Of a DNA stretch of 64,000 nt, positions 41,289-49,997 are shown one piece after another (position 1 is the first letter of the stretch; each line of letters begins with the position of its first letter). The notes under the pieces are model-generated. The model was not told the origin of the DNA and ran no database searches. It saw nothing but the letters and a program-made list of their open reading frames with translations. Both the position numbers and the translations under genes were made by a program. Origin of the DNA: CAZABG01 sp964483465 (GTDB lineage: Bacteria; Chlamydiota; Chlamydiia; Chlamydiales; Parachlamydiaceae); assembly GCA_964483465.1 (NCBI GenBank), contig CAZABG010000001.1:35286-99285 (forward strand). Direction: 5' to 3'.

Positions 41289-43421
41289 ATGGACCCCATC
41301 CAGATACATGGCTCACCTACTTCACGTGAATTTTCAAACACAAGGGATCGAGTTCCTGATTTAGCGGGTAAAGCTATGTATCGCGCAGATGAAAAAGTCG
41401 TTCTTTCTTTACAGGAACGTATTTTAACCTGGTTGATAGATACTAAAAATTGGCTCTACGAACTATTCTTATCTTGTCTCTTTAACAAACCTAAAGAATC
41501 AGACATCCCGGATAATTCAACCCATTCCCCTATTGTGAAAAGTCCTGATCGATCAGCAAGCCCGCGTTCGCAAGAAAAACCAAGTTCTCCAAAACCTAAT
41601 GAGCAAGCTGCTAGCCCCCTTCCTAATGAATCTCCTTTAAGTCCAAAATCTCCCGATCCGGTTGATAACAATCACGTCTCTGAGCTTATTTCCCCTTGCC
41701 GCGTACAGCCGATTACTGATTTAAGCCTCCTTAAAAAAGGAGAGATTGTAGCCTACAAAAAAGAGGGCAGCTTCTTCTCTTTAAAAATCGTGCATGTTCA
41801 CCCTTCGGGATCAATCCTTTTAACCGAGGGTATAATTGAAGTTAAAGCCTTTATAACGAATCTTTACACGATTGGCCCTGCTCAAACGACAATCGTGCAG
41901 CCTGATGAAATTGACACTTCCTTTCATGAAAATAGCGATTATAAGATTGGGGAAGAAGTCATCTACGAAGATAGAAAAAAGGGAAAAATCGTTCAGCTAT
42001 TTGAAAATGAAGCCCAAATCGATACAGGCGAGACAATAAAAAGTTATTCATTTAGAGATCTTCATAAAATAATCCCTCCTATGGCGGATAACACAAACAT
42101 CGTTATTGGAAGCCGAATCAGCTCAAAACAAGTTACGGAGTATTCCTCTCTTATCAAACATACGATTGGCGATCTTGTAGCAGTGCCCTACAAGTATCCC
42201 TATTATAGGGTCGTTCAAATAACTTTAATCGATTTAGGTAAAGTATATTATAAAACACATAGAGGTCAAAGTAGCGAACTCCTTTCAAAAGTTCGAAAAG
42301 TAAAAAGCGATTTAAAAATTTCCAACATAGAGCTTGGCGAAAGTATTAGTTCAGCAGACATTCTTCCCATCGACGGTTCCAAACCCTTTACAAAAGATGA
42401 AATCCTTGCCTACTTTGACGGACTTAATTATCGGCGCGTCCAATATATTGATAATAAAACCATCTATAACGGAGCTGATACTTTAACTGTTGATGAGCAA
42501 TATTTGTTTAGATTCAAAGAATCTCCTTATCGGTTTGGCGATCAGCTTCGCTCAAGCCAGGTTTATCAAAATTACGACGATTTAAAGCCCGGTGATTTTG
42601 TTGCGAAAATGGACGAGAGAAACGGTTTCGCCACTTTTTCTGTCGTTAAATTACATGTAAAAAATAGCATTTGGGATTGTAGGTACCAAGAAAGCAAAGA
42701 AACAAAGAGCCTTAACGGAACCACTGCTGAATATCTATACGTTATCAAGAAAGACTACGTTGAAAAGAAGGCCGTACTTAAAAAAGAACAGCTTGGCCAC
42801 ATGATTGATACGCAACATCTGATATTTGAGGATGTCTTAAGCAAAGAAGAAATTAGCGAAGGCGATTTTATCGCCTTTATCAATAGCGATCCATTTTGCT
42901 ACAGAACAGGGCAAATCCTTAAAATAAATAATGATACCATCTTGTTAGATGCAGGAACGGAAAAACCGATTGAGATTAATATTAAGTCCCTATTCAAAAT
43001 CAAGCCCTCTGAGGACATTTGGACAACTTCTTATAGATCCTATAAAATCGGAGATGTTGTTAATCAAGAAGATATAAATGCGAGTGGATTTTATCATCCT
43101 AAACGAGGCGAGCTTGCCGTTGTAAATAATAAGATCGTCTTAATTGAATGTGTCGGCACGATACACACGGAATATACTAGCGAAAAGGGTAAAATAACTA
43201 TTGGCGAGTGGGGTAGAAATGCGATAAAACCGCTTCTTCCTAAATTTTATGCGAAAGAAAACAATGACCCCTATGCCTTAGGTAAATACGTGTATCTAAA
43301 TAAAATTGCGCATTTTAAAAATGTACGAATGAGAGTATTGCTAAATACCTTTAGTCATTTGATACTTCAAGATTCTAACTATAATAGATTCAAAGTGCCT
43401 CTCACTTGGATTGAGCAGTAA
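41289..43421 (+). CDS. Large repeat protein with SH3-like modules and Ser-Pro-rich linker (2 of 3)
   Basis: This 710-residue protein has an N-terminal helix (LTWLIDTKNWLYELFLSCLF), then residues 80-122 with eight Ser-Pro dipeptides. About seven modules follow: LKKGEIVAYKKEGSFFSLKI, KIGEEVIYEDRKKGKIVQLF, HTIGDLVAVPYKYPYYRVVQ, FTKDEILAYFDGLNYRRVQY, LKPGDFVAKMDERNGFATFS, ISEGDFIAFINSDPFCYRTG and HPKRGELAVVNNKIVLIE. Each begins with Gly-acidic-h-[IV]-A. No known family is recognised. The Ser-Pro stretch would suit proline-directed host kinases, which is speculation. The start is 33 bases after the first repeat gene. Confidence 0.65.
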   Translation: MDPIQIHGSPTSREFSNTRDRVPDLAGKAMYRADEKVVLSLQERILTWLIDTKNWLYELFLSCLFNKPKESDIPDNSTHSPIVKSPDRSASPRSQEKPSSPKPNEQAASPLPNESPLSPKSPDPVDNNHVSELISPCRVQPITDLSLLKKGEIVAYKKEGSFFSLKIVHVHPSGSILLTEGIIEVKAFITNLYTIGPAQTTIVQPDEIDTSFHENSDYKIGEEVIYEDRKKGKIVQLFENEAQIDTGETIKSYSFRDLHKIIPPMADNTNIVIGSRISSKQVTEYSSLIKHTIGDLVAVPYKYPYYRVVQITLIDLGKVYYKTHRGQSSELLSKVRKVKSDLKISNIELGESISSADILPIDGSKPFTKDEILAYFDGLNYRRVQYIDNKTIYNGADTLTVDEQYLFRFKESPYRFGDQLRSSQVYQNYDDLKPGDFVAKMDERNGFATFSVVKLHVKNSIWDCRYQESKETKSLNGTTAEYLYVIKKDYVEKKAVLKKEQLGHMIDTQHLIFEDVLSKEEISEGDFIAFINSDPFCYRTGQILKINNDTILLDAGTEKPIEINIKSLFKIKPSEDIWTTSYRSYKIGDVVNQEDINASGFYHPKRGELAVVNNKIVLIECVGTIHTEYTSEKGKITIGEWGRNAIKPLLPKFYAKENNDPYALGKYVYLNKIAHFKNVRMRVLLNTFSHLILQDSNYNRFKVPLTWIEQ

Positions 43422-43500
43422 ATTGTTAATTTTTAGATAAGAATTTGAATTAAAAAGCACATTAGAATTCCTATCAATTATAATTATTGTAGGAGGTCTT

Positions 43501-43884
43501 ATGGAACCTAGCCAATCTGCCGCACCTACACCTAACCCGAGCCCTACACGTGCAAAAGGTAGCAAAATAGGGAGAGTCCTGCAAAAAGTAGCGGACAAGG
43601 TAAGCGACTTTGTATCCTCTAAATCTTTCAAAGTGGGTGAATTCATTCCGGAAAAAGAGGTAAAAGCAGCTCCTTTGAAATATGAAGATATGAAGATCGG
43701 TGGCGTATACGTTCTTAAATACCCCCCCAAGTCACCTCATGAAGGTTTATACCAAGTCGTAAAAGTTATTGATAAACCAGACCCTTTTATGTCGGATAGA
43801 AACGTAGATTTAGTCATGATTACAGATGATATTAACGATCCCCAATATGTCTTTGCTTCCTGGATGAGAAAAATTAATGATTAG
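43501..43884 (+). CDS. Small SH3-like repeat protein (3 of 3)
   Basis: This 127-residue protein has a Pro/Ser/Thr-rich start (PSQSAAPTPNPSPTRAKGSK), a basic stretch, and one module YEDMKIGGVYVLKYPPKSPH, EGLYQVVKVIDKPDPF. It resembles the modules of the two larger genes before it and is probably a one-module member of the same family. A clear AGGAGG lies upstream. Confidence 0.6.
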   Translation: MEPSQSAAPTPNPSPTRAKGSKIGRVLQKVADKVSDFVSSKSFKVGEFIPEKEVKAAPLKYEDMKIGGVYVLKYPPKSPHEGLYQVVKVIDKPDPFMSDRNVDLVMITDDINDPQYVFASWMRKIND

Positions 43885-44021
43885 GAAGCGCTATCAAAGG
43901 GCCAAAATGAGCTATTTTCACGACTAAGGAAATTCGAAAGATGTATAAATTTCCACCAAACTTCCGTTGACTTGTAGAGTCTTTTTCAGCTAGAGTTTAA
44001 TGCAATTTTTAAGGTCTTCTA

Positions 44022-44735
44022 ATGAAAGCCATCATCGTCGGCGCCTCGTCCGGAATCGGTAAAGAACTCGCGTATATTTTATCTAAGGAAGGCTTCGAAG
44101 TCGGACTCATGGCTAGGCGCACCCACCTTTTAGACTTGATTAAATTAGAGTTAAAAACACCTGTCTTTACCTCTTTTATTGACATCAGCAAACCGGATGA
44201 GGCTCTTCAGAATTTTGAAAAGCTTATTGAAGAAATGGGCGGCCTTGACCTTGTTATTTTAAATTCTGGCGTCGGCCATCTTAACCCCGAACTTATCTGG
44301 GATAAAGAAAAAGAGACTATTGAAGTTAATGTTCTTGGATTCACAGCGATCGCGGGTTCGGCTTTTAAGCATTTTTCTAAAGAAGGCTCAGGACACATAG
44401 TGGGCATATCCTCTATTGCGGCGATAAAAGGCAATCCTATTGCTCCTGCTTATAATGCATCAAAGGCCTACATGTCTAACTACCTTGAAGGCTTAAGAAT
44501 AAAGGGCCATCAAGAGAAGCGCAACATTACCGTAACCGATATCCAGCCCGGATTCGTTGATACCGAAATGGCAAAGGGTGAAGGTAAATTCTGGGTAGCT
44601 CCTCCCCGAAAAGCGGCGGATCAAATCTTCGCTGCCATCAAGAAACAAAAAGACCACGCTTATGTGACAAGAAGATGGCGCTTCATTGCCTGGATGCTAA
44701 AATCTGTTCCGGATCAACTTTACGCCCGCATGTAA
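44022..44735 (+). CDS. Short-chain dehydrogenase/reductase
   Basis: This 237-residue NAD(P)-dependent classical SDR has the cofactor motif IIVGASSGIGKELA at the start, LNSGVGHLNPE near the NAG position, GISSIAAIKGNP with the catalytic Ser, and YNASKAYMSNYLEG with Tyr-x-x-x-Lys. The late QPGFVDTEMAKG is standard. The Arg cluster after strand 2 (MARRTH) suggests NADPH preference. The substrate is unknown. It is followed 49 bases later by a thioesterase-like gene. Confidence 0.93.
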   Translation: MKAIIVGASSGIGKELAYILSKEGFEVGLMARRTHLLDLIKLELKTPVFTSFIDISKPDEALQNFEKLIEEMGGLDLVILNSGVGHLNPELIWDKEKETIEVNVLGFTAIAGSAFKHFSKEGSGHIVGISSIAAIKGNPIAPAYNASKAYMSNYLEGLRIKGHQEKRNITVTDIQPGFVDTEMAKGEGKFWVAPPRKAADQIFAAIKKQKDHAYVTRRWRFIAWMLKSVPDQLYARM

Positions 44736-44783
44736 AGTTATTACTTTTTTACAAAATAAAGTTTTAATGTTAATAAACTTTAT

Positions 44784-45218
44784 ATGAACGAAATTGAAAA
44801 GTATTTGCATGAGCACATTCCTATTTCCGGTGCCATGGGAGTTAAAGTAGAGTCGGCAGGACTTGATGGCGTCATTTTATCCGCCCCTTTCAAAAAAAAC
44901 TTCAATCATCAAAAGACTATTTTTGGAGGAAGCCTTCATTCGCTTGCAACCCTCGCTTGCTGGACCTATCTATACTTAAGACTTAAAGATAAAGAACTTG
45001 AGCTCGTCATTCAAAAAAGTGAAATCGATTATATTTCTCCGGTAACAGGTGACTTTGTAGCCGAATGCCTGCCTCCAAGCGATAAAGTCTTCAACCAATT
45101 TATAAAATCTCTCGAAAAGAAAGGCAAGGGACGCATCCATTTAAGCGCCAAAATCGCCCATAATGGATTACTAGCCGTCATTTTTCATGGGATTTTCGTC
45201 GCGATTAAACCAAAATAG
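44784..45218 (+). CDS. YiiD C-terminal-type thioesterase
   Basis: This 144-residue hot-dog-fold protein matches the YiiD_C/putative thioesterase group: HIPISGAMGVKVESAGLDGV, NHQKTIFGGSLHSLATLACW (central helix) and KSEIDYISPVTGDFVAECLP. It should hydrolyse an acyl-CoA or acyl-ACP thioester. Together with the preceding SDR it may act on fatty acyl substrates, but the link is positional only. Confidence 0.85.
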   Translation: MNEIEKYLHEHIPISGAMGVKVESAGLDGVILSAPFKKNFNHQKTIFGGSLHSLATLACWTYLYLRLKDKELELVIQKSEIDYISPVTGDFVAECLPPSDKVFNQFIKSLEKKGKGRIHLSAKIAHNGLLAVIFHGIFVAIKPK

Positions 45219-45275
45219 CGGCTAAAATAATCAGCCATATGATTCAACTGCTGCTATTTACCACAAAATTTATGC

Positions 45276-46019
45276 ATGATGAATAAACTGTTTACCTCAA
45301 AATCCTACTACTATTTTGATCAATTCGCTCAGCTTCAAAGCACGAAATTAAACTGGGTTGGGATCATTTTAAGAAAACTCGGCTTCTTTAAACATACTCA
45401 CTTAAATGAAGTGGTTAAAAAGGGTTACGAACACACTTTAAGCGGGCGCTTTTCCGCAAAATTTACTAAAGAAAAAGCCTTGGTCGCCCTCTTTAGTAAA
45501 TCGGTTTATGAACATAAACTTCCAGACTATGTAGACTCAGAGGGTGAAGTTTTGAAACTATCTGTGCGTTATCTCGCTTCAAAAAGCCAAATCGATTTAA
45601 TCCAATTTAAAGTGAATAATGAAACCCTTAGCTTTTCTAAAAAGGATGAGCGTTATGTCATCGGTATTCCGAGCTTTGAAGGAAAGCTGAATGATACTCA
45701 AGAGAGTATTAAAGAGCGTTTTAATAGGAAGGAAGCTAAATCGATTTCTAAGCTAGTTAATCACATTATTCAAGATTCTTCCGCCTCTCCCCTTGCTTAC
45801 ACCTTCCGTTTCTTAGCAACTGATTATAGAACCTTTTCTAGCACTTCTAACCCTCCCTTCAACCTAAACACTCTGCAAGCTCGCGAATTACATAATTTGA
45901 ATTGGGTATATGAAAGACTAATAAAAGATGTCATACCGAAATCCTCTTATTGTCCGAAAGGCACGCCCCTCGATAACTACCCTACACTTTCTTTAAGTTT
46001 TGGCTTCAATAATCTTTAG
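45276..46019 (+). CDS. Hypothetical protein
   Basis: This 247-residue soluble protein is not recognised. Its N-terminal segment (LNWVGIILRKLGFFKHTHLN) is patterned like that of the TraB-like protein at 3253-4440 (IRIFRSFGAYESTRLN type), which may be a shared targeting or chaperone-binding module. The C-terminal part is helical. It ends four bases into a convergent HTH gene. Confidence 0.55.
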   Translation: MMNKLFTSKSYYYFDQFAQLQSTKLNWVGIILRKLGFFKHTHLNEVVKKGYEHTLSGRFSAKFTKEKALVALFSKSVYEHKLPDYVDSEGEVLKLSVRYLASKSQIDLIQFKVNNETLSFSKKDERYVIGIPSFEGKLNDTQESIKERFNRKEAKSISKLVNHIIQDSSASPLAYTFRFLATDYRTFSSTSNPPFNLNTLQARELHNLNWVYERLIKDVIPKSSYCPKGTPLDNYPTLSLSFGFNNL

Positions 46020-46504
46020 TGTTCCCATTTGAAGCTAGATACGGATATATTTAAGGCTTTTGCTATTTTGAAAAGAGTGGTGCGTCTTGGCATAATTTTA
46101 GAAGAAAAAAATCTGCTTATGGAAGGCTGAGGAATTCCTGTTCTTCTAGAAAGCTCACTAATACCTCCTTGTCTGTCTACTTCCTTTCTAAGTTCATTTT
46201 TAAATTCCGTAATATCATTACGGATAGCATCTAGATCATCAAAATCGATACTAATTTGCTTCTCAAATTCGTGAGGAGCATTTGCTATATCATCTAAGGA
46301 AGTTTGCAAATCGGTAATTATACTATCCTTTTCTGCTTTACTGCTTTCTTCAAACCACATTTCCATTAAATCACGAATTCCTTCGTATTTCTGGCAGTAT
46401 TCCATTAATGAATTTACAAAAGGAGGCGGTAAGTTCGCATTTCTCATTTCAACAAGAATATCAAGCGCATGGAAATTATCATCTTTAAAATAAGGATTAT
46501 TCAT
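46016..46504 (-). CDS. XRE-family antitoxin (HigA-like)
   Basis: This 162-residue protein has a C-terminal helix-turn-helix: GGISELSRRTGIPQPSISRF, KIMPRRTTLFKIAKALNI. The N-terminal 100 residues are acidic helices, likely the toxin-binding part. It is the second gene of a pair whose start overlaps the upstream stop by four bases. Toxin-first order is typical of HigBA-like systems. Confidence 0.8.
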   Translation of the reverse strand: MNNPYFKDDNFHALDILVEMRNANLPPPFVNSLMEYCQKYEGIRDLMEMWFEESSKAEKDSIITDLQTSLDDIANAPHEFEKQISIDFDDLDAIRNDITEFKNELRKEVDRQGGISELSRRTGIPQPSISRFFSSKIMPRRTTLFKIAKALNISVSSFKWEH

Positions 46505-46890
46505 ATTTCCCCTACAATTTTAATACGTCCCTCTTTAATTAAATCTACATGTGTTTTTGCAAGCGCCATTTGCCTTAGATCGTAACTTTCAGTGCTTTTA
46601 ACATATGCCTTAAGCAAATAAGCCTTATCATCAAATAGGGCTACTAATTGCCGTAATTGCACTTTACCAGATCCCAAATTGTGCCATTTCATTTTGTATA
46701 AGTTTTTAATGATGCCTTTTCTATCTTTTGCGGGTCCCCAAAATTTAGGATTATCAAATATTTCATCATCAGGAAAACCTTTCAATTTTTCCGCTTTAGG
46801 CCTTATGACATTCCAGTACTCTTCGTCTGAAAAATAAAGTTTTAAATCCAAGTATGAGCTCAAAGCGTAGTCGGTAATCAGTATTTCCAT
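46501..46890 (-). CDS. Putative toxin partner of the HTH antitoxin
   Basis: This 129-residue protein opens MEILITDYALSSYLDLKLYF and contains WGPAKDRKGIIKNLYKMKWH, VQLRQLVALFDDKAYLLKAY and LRQMALAKTHVDLI. The strand-rich centre and late helix fit a RelE/HigB-like or related toxin, but the sequence is divergent from well-known members. The assignment rests mainly on gene order and the ATGA overlap with the HTH gene. Confidence 0.6.
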   Translation of the reverse strand: MEILITDYALSSYLDLKLYFSDEEYWNVIRPKAEKLKGFPDDEIFDNPKFWGPAKDRKGIIKNLYKMKWHNLGSGKVQLRQLVALFDDKAYLLKAYVKSTESYDLRQMALAKTHVDLIKEGRIKIVGEI

Positions 46891-46995
46891 ATCTATTCCG
46901 TCATTATAACCTATAATAACATATTATAACATTTAATAACATTAATTCATTAAACATTTGATTTTAAGGCACTTTTAGAGATATATTCCTATGCC

Positions 46996-47727
46996 ATGAC
47001 GCCTTTAGTCACAGCAGAAAAATATATCCATTACAAGCTAGCGAATGGACATATCAAAAATTTTATCGTTCCCGATGTCATTTTGATATGCTACCAGCAG
47101 AGCACTTTTAGGCATCTTCTAGAAATTTACCCCCATCTAAAATCTTCCAGCAATTTTTCGGAGCTTTATTATCTTAATGATGAAGTCGCGATCATGGCTA
47201 ACTGGGGTTTTGGGGCAGGTCCTCTTGCCGCTAAAGTGGAACAGTTTATTGTCCTTGGAGTAAAAACTTTCATCGCGATAGGAACAGCAGGATCTTTAAA
47301 CAAACATCAAATTGGCGATTTTATTATCTCCCCTTCTGCTCTTGCAGAAGACGGTGTTGCGATCCATTATCTACCTAAAGGGCAGACGGAAGTGAGGGCA
47401 TCGGAAGAATTAATTGAGAAGTGGAATCATTTCAGCCAAAATCTTGCCCCTTTCAAAACGGCTTCAAGCTGGAGCTTTCCTGCCATATTCCGTGAAACTT
47501 CTGCCGACATCATTCGAGTGAAGCGCCATGGTTTTACCGTTGTAGAGATGGAATCGGCAACGCTATACGCGATTGGCCAAGAAAAGAATGTCAAAACCTT
47601 ATCCTTATACGTCATAAGCGATATCTTATCTGAAACGTATTGGGAGCCGCACCTAAAAGAGCCCATAGTCGCAAAAAATCTGCATCAACTTGCTGAATGG
47701 GCTACTACATTTTCTAACCTACTATAA
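46996..47727 (+). CDS. Nucleoside phosphorylase (PNP/UDP family)
   Basis: This 243-residue enzyme has the purine-nucleoside/uridine phosphorylase fold: MANWGFGAGPLAAKVEQFIV, IAIGTAGSLNKHQIGDFII (phosphate/ribose site) and VVEMESATLYAIGQEKNVKT (ribose-binding Met-Glu). It would split nucleosides to base and ribose-1-phosphate. A final Asp (YVISDILSE) could fit purine preference. It lies 14 bases before three methyltransferase-like paralogues. Confidence 0.9.
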   Translation: MTPLVTAEKYIHYKLANGHIKNFIVPDVILICYQQSTFRHLLEIYPHLKSSSNFSELYYLNDEVAIMANWGFGAGPLAAKVEQFIVLGVKTFIAIGTAGSLNKHQIGDFIISPSALAEDGVAIHYLPKGQTEVRASEELIEKWNHFSQNLAPFKTASSWSFPAIFRETSADIIRVKRHGFTVVEMESATLYAIGQEKNVKTLSLYVISDILSETYWEPHLKEPIVAKNLHQLAEWATTFSNLL

Positions 47728-47741
47728 ATTCGGAAATTCTC

Positions 47742-48854
47742 ATGTCATTGGCTGATATTTTATCTCTTCGACTCCATTCATCAGATCAGGGGACGGAAAC
47801 TGCGCATGTTTTAAGAAAAGTTAAGATAGAACTTCTTCTAAATCAAAAAAATTATATTCCCTATCCTTTATTTTCAAAATTAGCCCATAAGCCAGAACTC
47901 TATCGGGGTGAAAATTTTGATCGAGTAAGATTTAGAGCTCTATTCTACCCCTCCTTTCTTAGGTTAGGTTCAGAAATCGCATCAAGATACTTTTCTCGCG
48001 GCGATACGATTGTAGAGCTAGAATCAAATGTCCCCGACCTTAAGATGAAGAAGACATATCCTTTATCCTTATTGCCAAATGGCGTAATGGCTACCCCCTC
48101 AAATCCATTGCCTGAAATAGTTAAGGAATCCCAAGCAATCGATCCTGAGTTTATAGAACTCAATCCTATTAAAATTGATGACACCGATGCCGATCATTTT
48201 ATTGCAAGTCATCTTTTAGATCGTTATCCCTTTGAAAGATGGCCTGAGCTCATAAGTTCCATTATGGAAGCGCTTCCCGTAGGAGGCACTTTTGTCCATA
48301 TTCACGAAATCCTTCCTATAGAAAGGATAATGGCATGGGATTTATTTAAAGAAGATACGATTGTTTTTCCCTACTATTCTGATCCCGATCATTTTGAAGG
48401 GGCGATTGTTATCCCCGACTATTCAAAAAATAGGGCCAGAATTATAAAAGGACTCCATGCTGATGAAAAAGATTTATTAGATCATTTTGCAAGACTTTCA
48501 AAAGAAGATAAAGAACAAGCCTTCTTTAACATTAAAGATAAGAACGACGCATTTAAAATATCTGAATGGATAAAAGGCTCTCTCCCCAAAGATACTTATC
48601 GATTTGTTTATGTCACCGAGCATTTCAGAGACAAACTAAAAGCCCTCTCTATTCCAAAAGCTGTAACTGTGTTCAATGGGGTAATAGAAGATAGAGCCGT
48701 TTTTGATAAAAATCACATTTTCAACCTTAAACCAAGCAACTATGCCGAAAATGATCAAGGCAATGTTACAGAAAGAGTTATTTTTGTTATCGCCCCCGAC
48801 AAAACGATGGTCGTCAACAAAGTGGCCGTTTTTGTCATAAAAAGAATCAAGTAA
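47742..48854 (+). CDS. Methyltransferase-like protein, paralogue 1 of 3
   Basis: This 370-residue protein belongs to a family present here in three tandem copies and otherwise unrecognised. Its middle resembles a class I SAM-methyltransferase, but motif I reads TIVELESNVPDLK, so the Gly-x-Gly of the cofactor loop is lost. HIHEILPIERIMAWDLFKED follows strand 4. It is probably inactive or altered in ligand. Charged helices and a C-terminal VIAPDKTMVVNKVAVFVIKR end match the other copies. Confidence 0.6.
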   Translation: MSLADILSLRLHSSDQGTETAHVLRKVKIELLLNQKNYIPYPLFSKLAHKPELYRGENFDRVRFRALFYPSFLRLGSEIASRYFSRGDTIVELESNVPDLKMKKTYPLSLLPNGVMATPSNPLPEIVKESQAIDPEFIELNPIKIDDTDADHFIASHLLDRYPFERWPELISSIMEALPVGGTFVHIHEILPIERIMAWDLFKEDTIVFPYYSDPDHFEGAIVIPDYSKNRARIIKGLHADEKDLLDHFARLSKEDKEQAFFNIKDKNDAFKISEWIKGSLPKDTYRFVYVTEHFRDKLKALSIPKAVTVFNGVIEDRAVFDKNHIFNLKPSNYAENDQGNVTERVIFVIAPDKTMVVNKVAVFVIKRIK

Positions 48855-48861
48855 GGAACCT

Positions 48862-49995
48862 ATGACCATTACCAATTACCCTGACCATCTGAATACCGTT
48901 CTTACCAAAAGAATGGGCAATCAAAAAGCGAGCGACCGCGTCAATTTTGGTATGACAAATTGCTTGCTGATGCTTTCTTTAAAGATTAATAACGTTACTC
49001 CTTTTTTAAAAATAAATCAGGCGGAGCTCTGTGATGATTTATATGAAGAACATTATATAGATCATAGTCGGTTAAGAGCTTTGCAAATGCACGTCTTTTA
49101 TCGCATTGGAGTCCAAATCGCCTGCAATTTCTTTAATTGTTCAAAAAAAATAATAGAACTAGGAGCTGGCGATGTGGACGAACAAGGAAAAACTTTTGGC
49201 ATGTCGCTCCTTCCTGAGAGATGCGATGTAAACCCTACGGATTTTAACGGTAAAGTAGTCGCAAGAAACCAAAAGCGTAATCCGAAGTATTCTCTTCTGG
49301 ATATGAATCGTCTGCAAGAAACAAAAGAATCGCAATTTTTGGCTTGCAATGTCATTGATACCTTAACTTCTGAAAAATTAAGCTCCTTTATTCACGCGTT
49401 CGAAGCTTTGCCTATAGGAAGCACTTTTGTTCATTTAAATGACATTTGTCCTATGATTAACGCCTTCGCCTGGGATCTTATTTCTCAAAATTATCTTGTT
49501 TTTCCTCATCAAATGTATGGAGAATTGAAAGGCGCGCTCGTCATCGATTATAAAAAAGCGCGTGATGAATTGATTCATAATTTAGACGTGATGGAGATTA
49601 ATTTTCTTGATGAAGCCGCCTGTTCTCCTGAACGAAATGAACAGGTATTTAATCATTTGCTGCAAAATGGAGGAGCCGCTATTGGAGAGTGGCTAAAGAA
49701 AGCCATTCCTTCTGTTCATCTTAAAGAAGTTCCTATCATAGAGCATTTTGAAGCTAAGTTAAGAGCCATTTCTTCGCCCGGATTAACAACACTATTTTGT
49801 AATACCCTGTTTGATAGCACCATTATAGACCGAAGAGCTATCGATGAAAAATCTTTAAAGCATTTCAATAATTGTAATTGGCTGCATAACGATAAAGGAA
49901 CGCTTGTAAATAGAACTTGTTATGTTTTGAATCCCGGTAAAGTTATGATTTCAGCCAATCTAATCGTTTTAGCGATTAGAAAAGTGGGAATATAA
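48862..49995 (+). CDS. Methyltransferase-like protein, paralogue 2 of 3
   Basis: This 377-residue protein has a better preserved motif I, KIIELGAGDVDEQGKTFGMS, with Glu-Leu-Gly-Ala-Gly. FLACNVIDTLTSEKLSSFIH is in the motif IV position and THVHLNDICPMINAFAWDL-like sequence follows (TFVHLNDICPM). It should bind S-adenosylmethionine if the reading is right; the acceptor is unknown. It starts seven bases after paralogue 1 and is clearly co-transcribed. Confidence 0.65.
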   Translation: MTITNYPDHLNTVLTKRMGNQKASDRVNFGMTNCLLMLSLKINNVTPFLKINQAELCDDLYEEHYIDHSRLRALQMHVFYRIGVQIACNFFNCSKKIIELGAGDVDEQGKTFGMSLLPERCDVNPTDFNGKVVARNQKRNPKYSLLDMNRLQETKESQFLACNVIDTLTSEKLSSFIHAFEALPIGSTFVHLNDICPMINAFAWDLISQNYLVFPHQMYGELKGALVIDYKKARDELIHNLDVMEINFLDEAACSPERNEQVFNHLLQNGGAAIGEWLKKAIPSVHLKEVPIIEHFEAKLRAISSPGLTTLFCNTLFDSTIIDRRAIDEKSLKHFNNCNWLHNDKGTLVNRTCYVLNPGKVMISANLIVLAIRKVGI

Positions 49996-49997
49996 TC

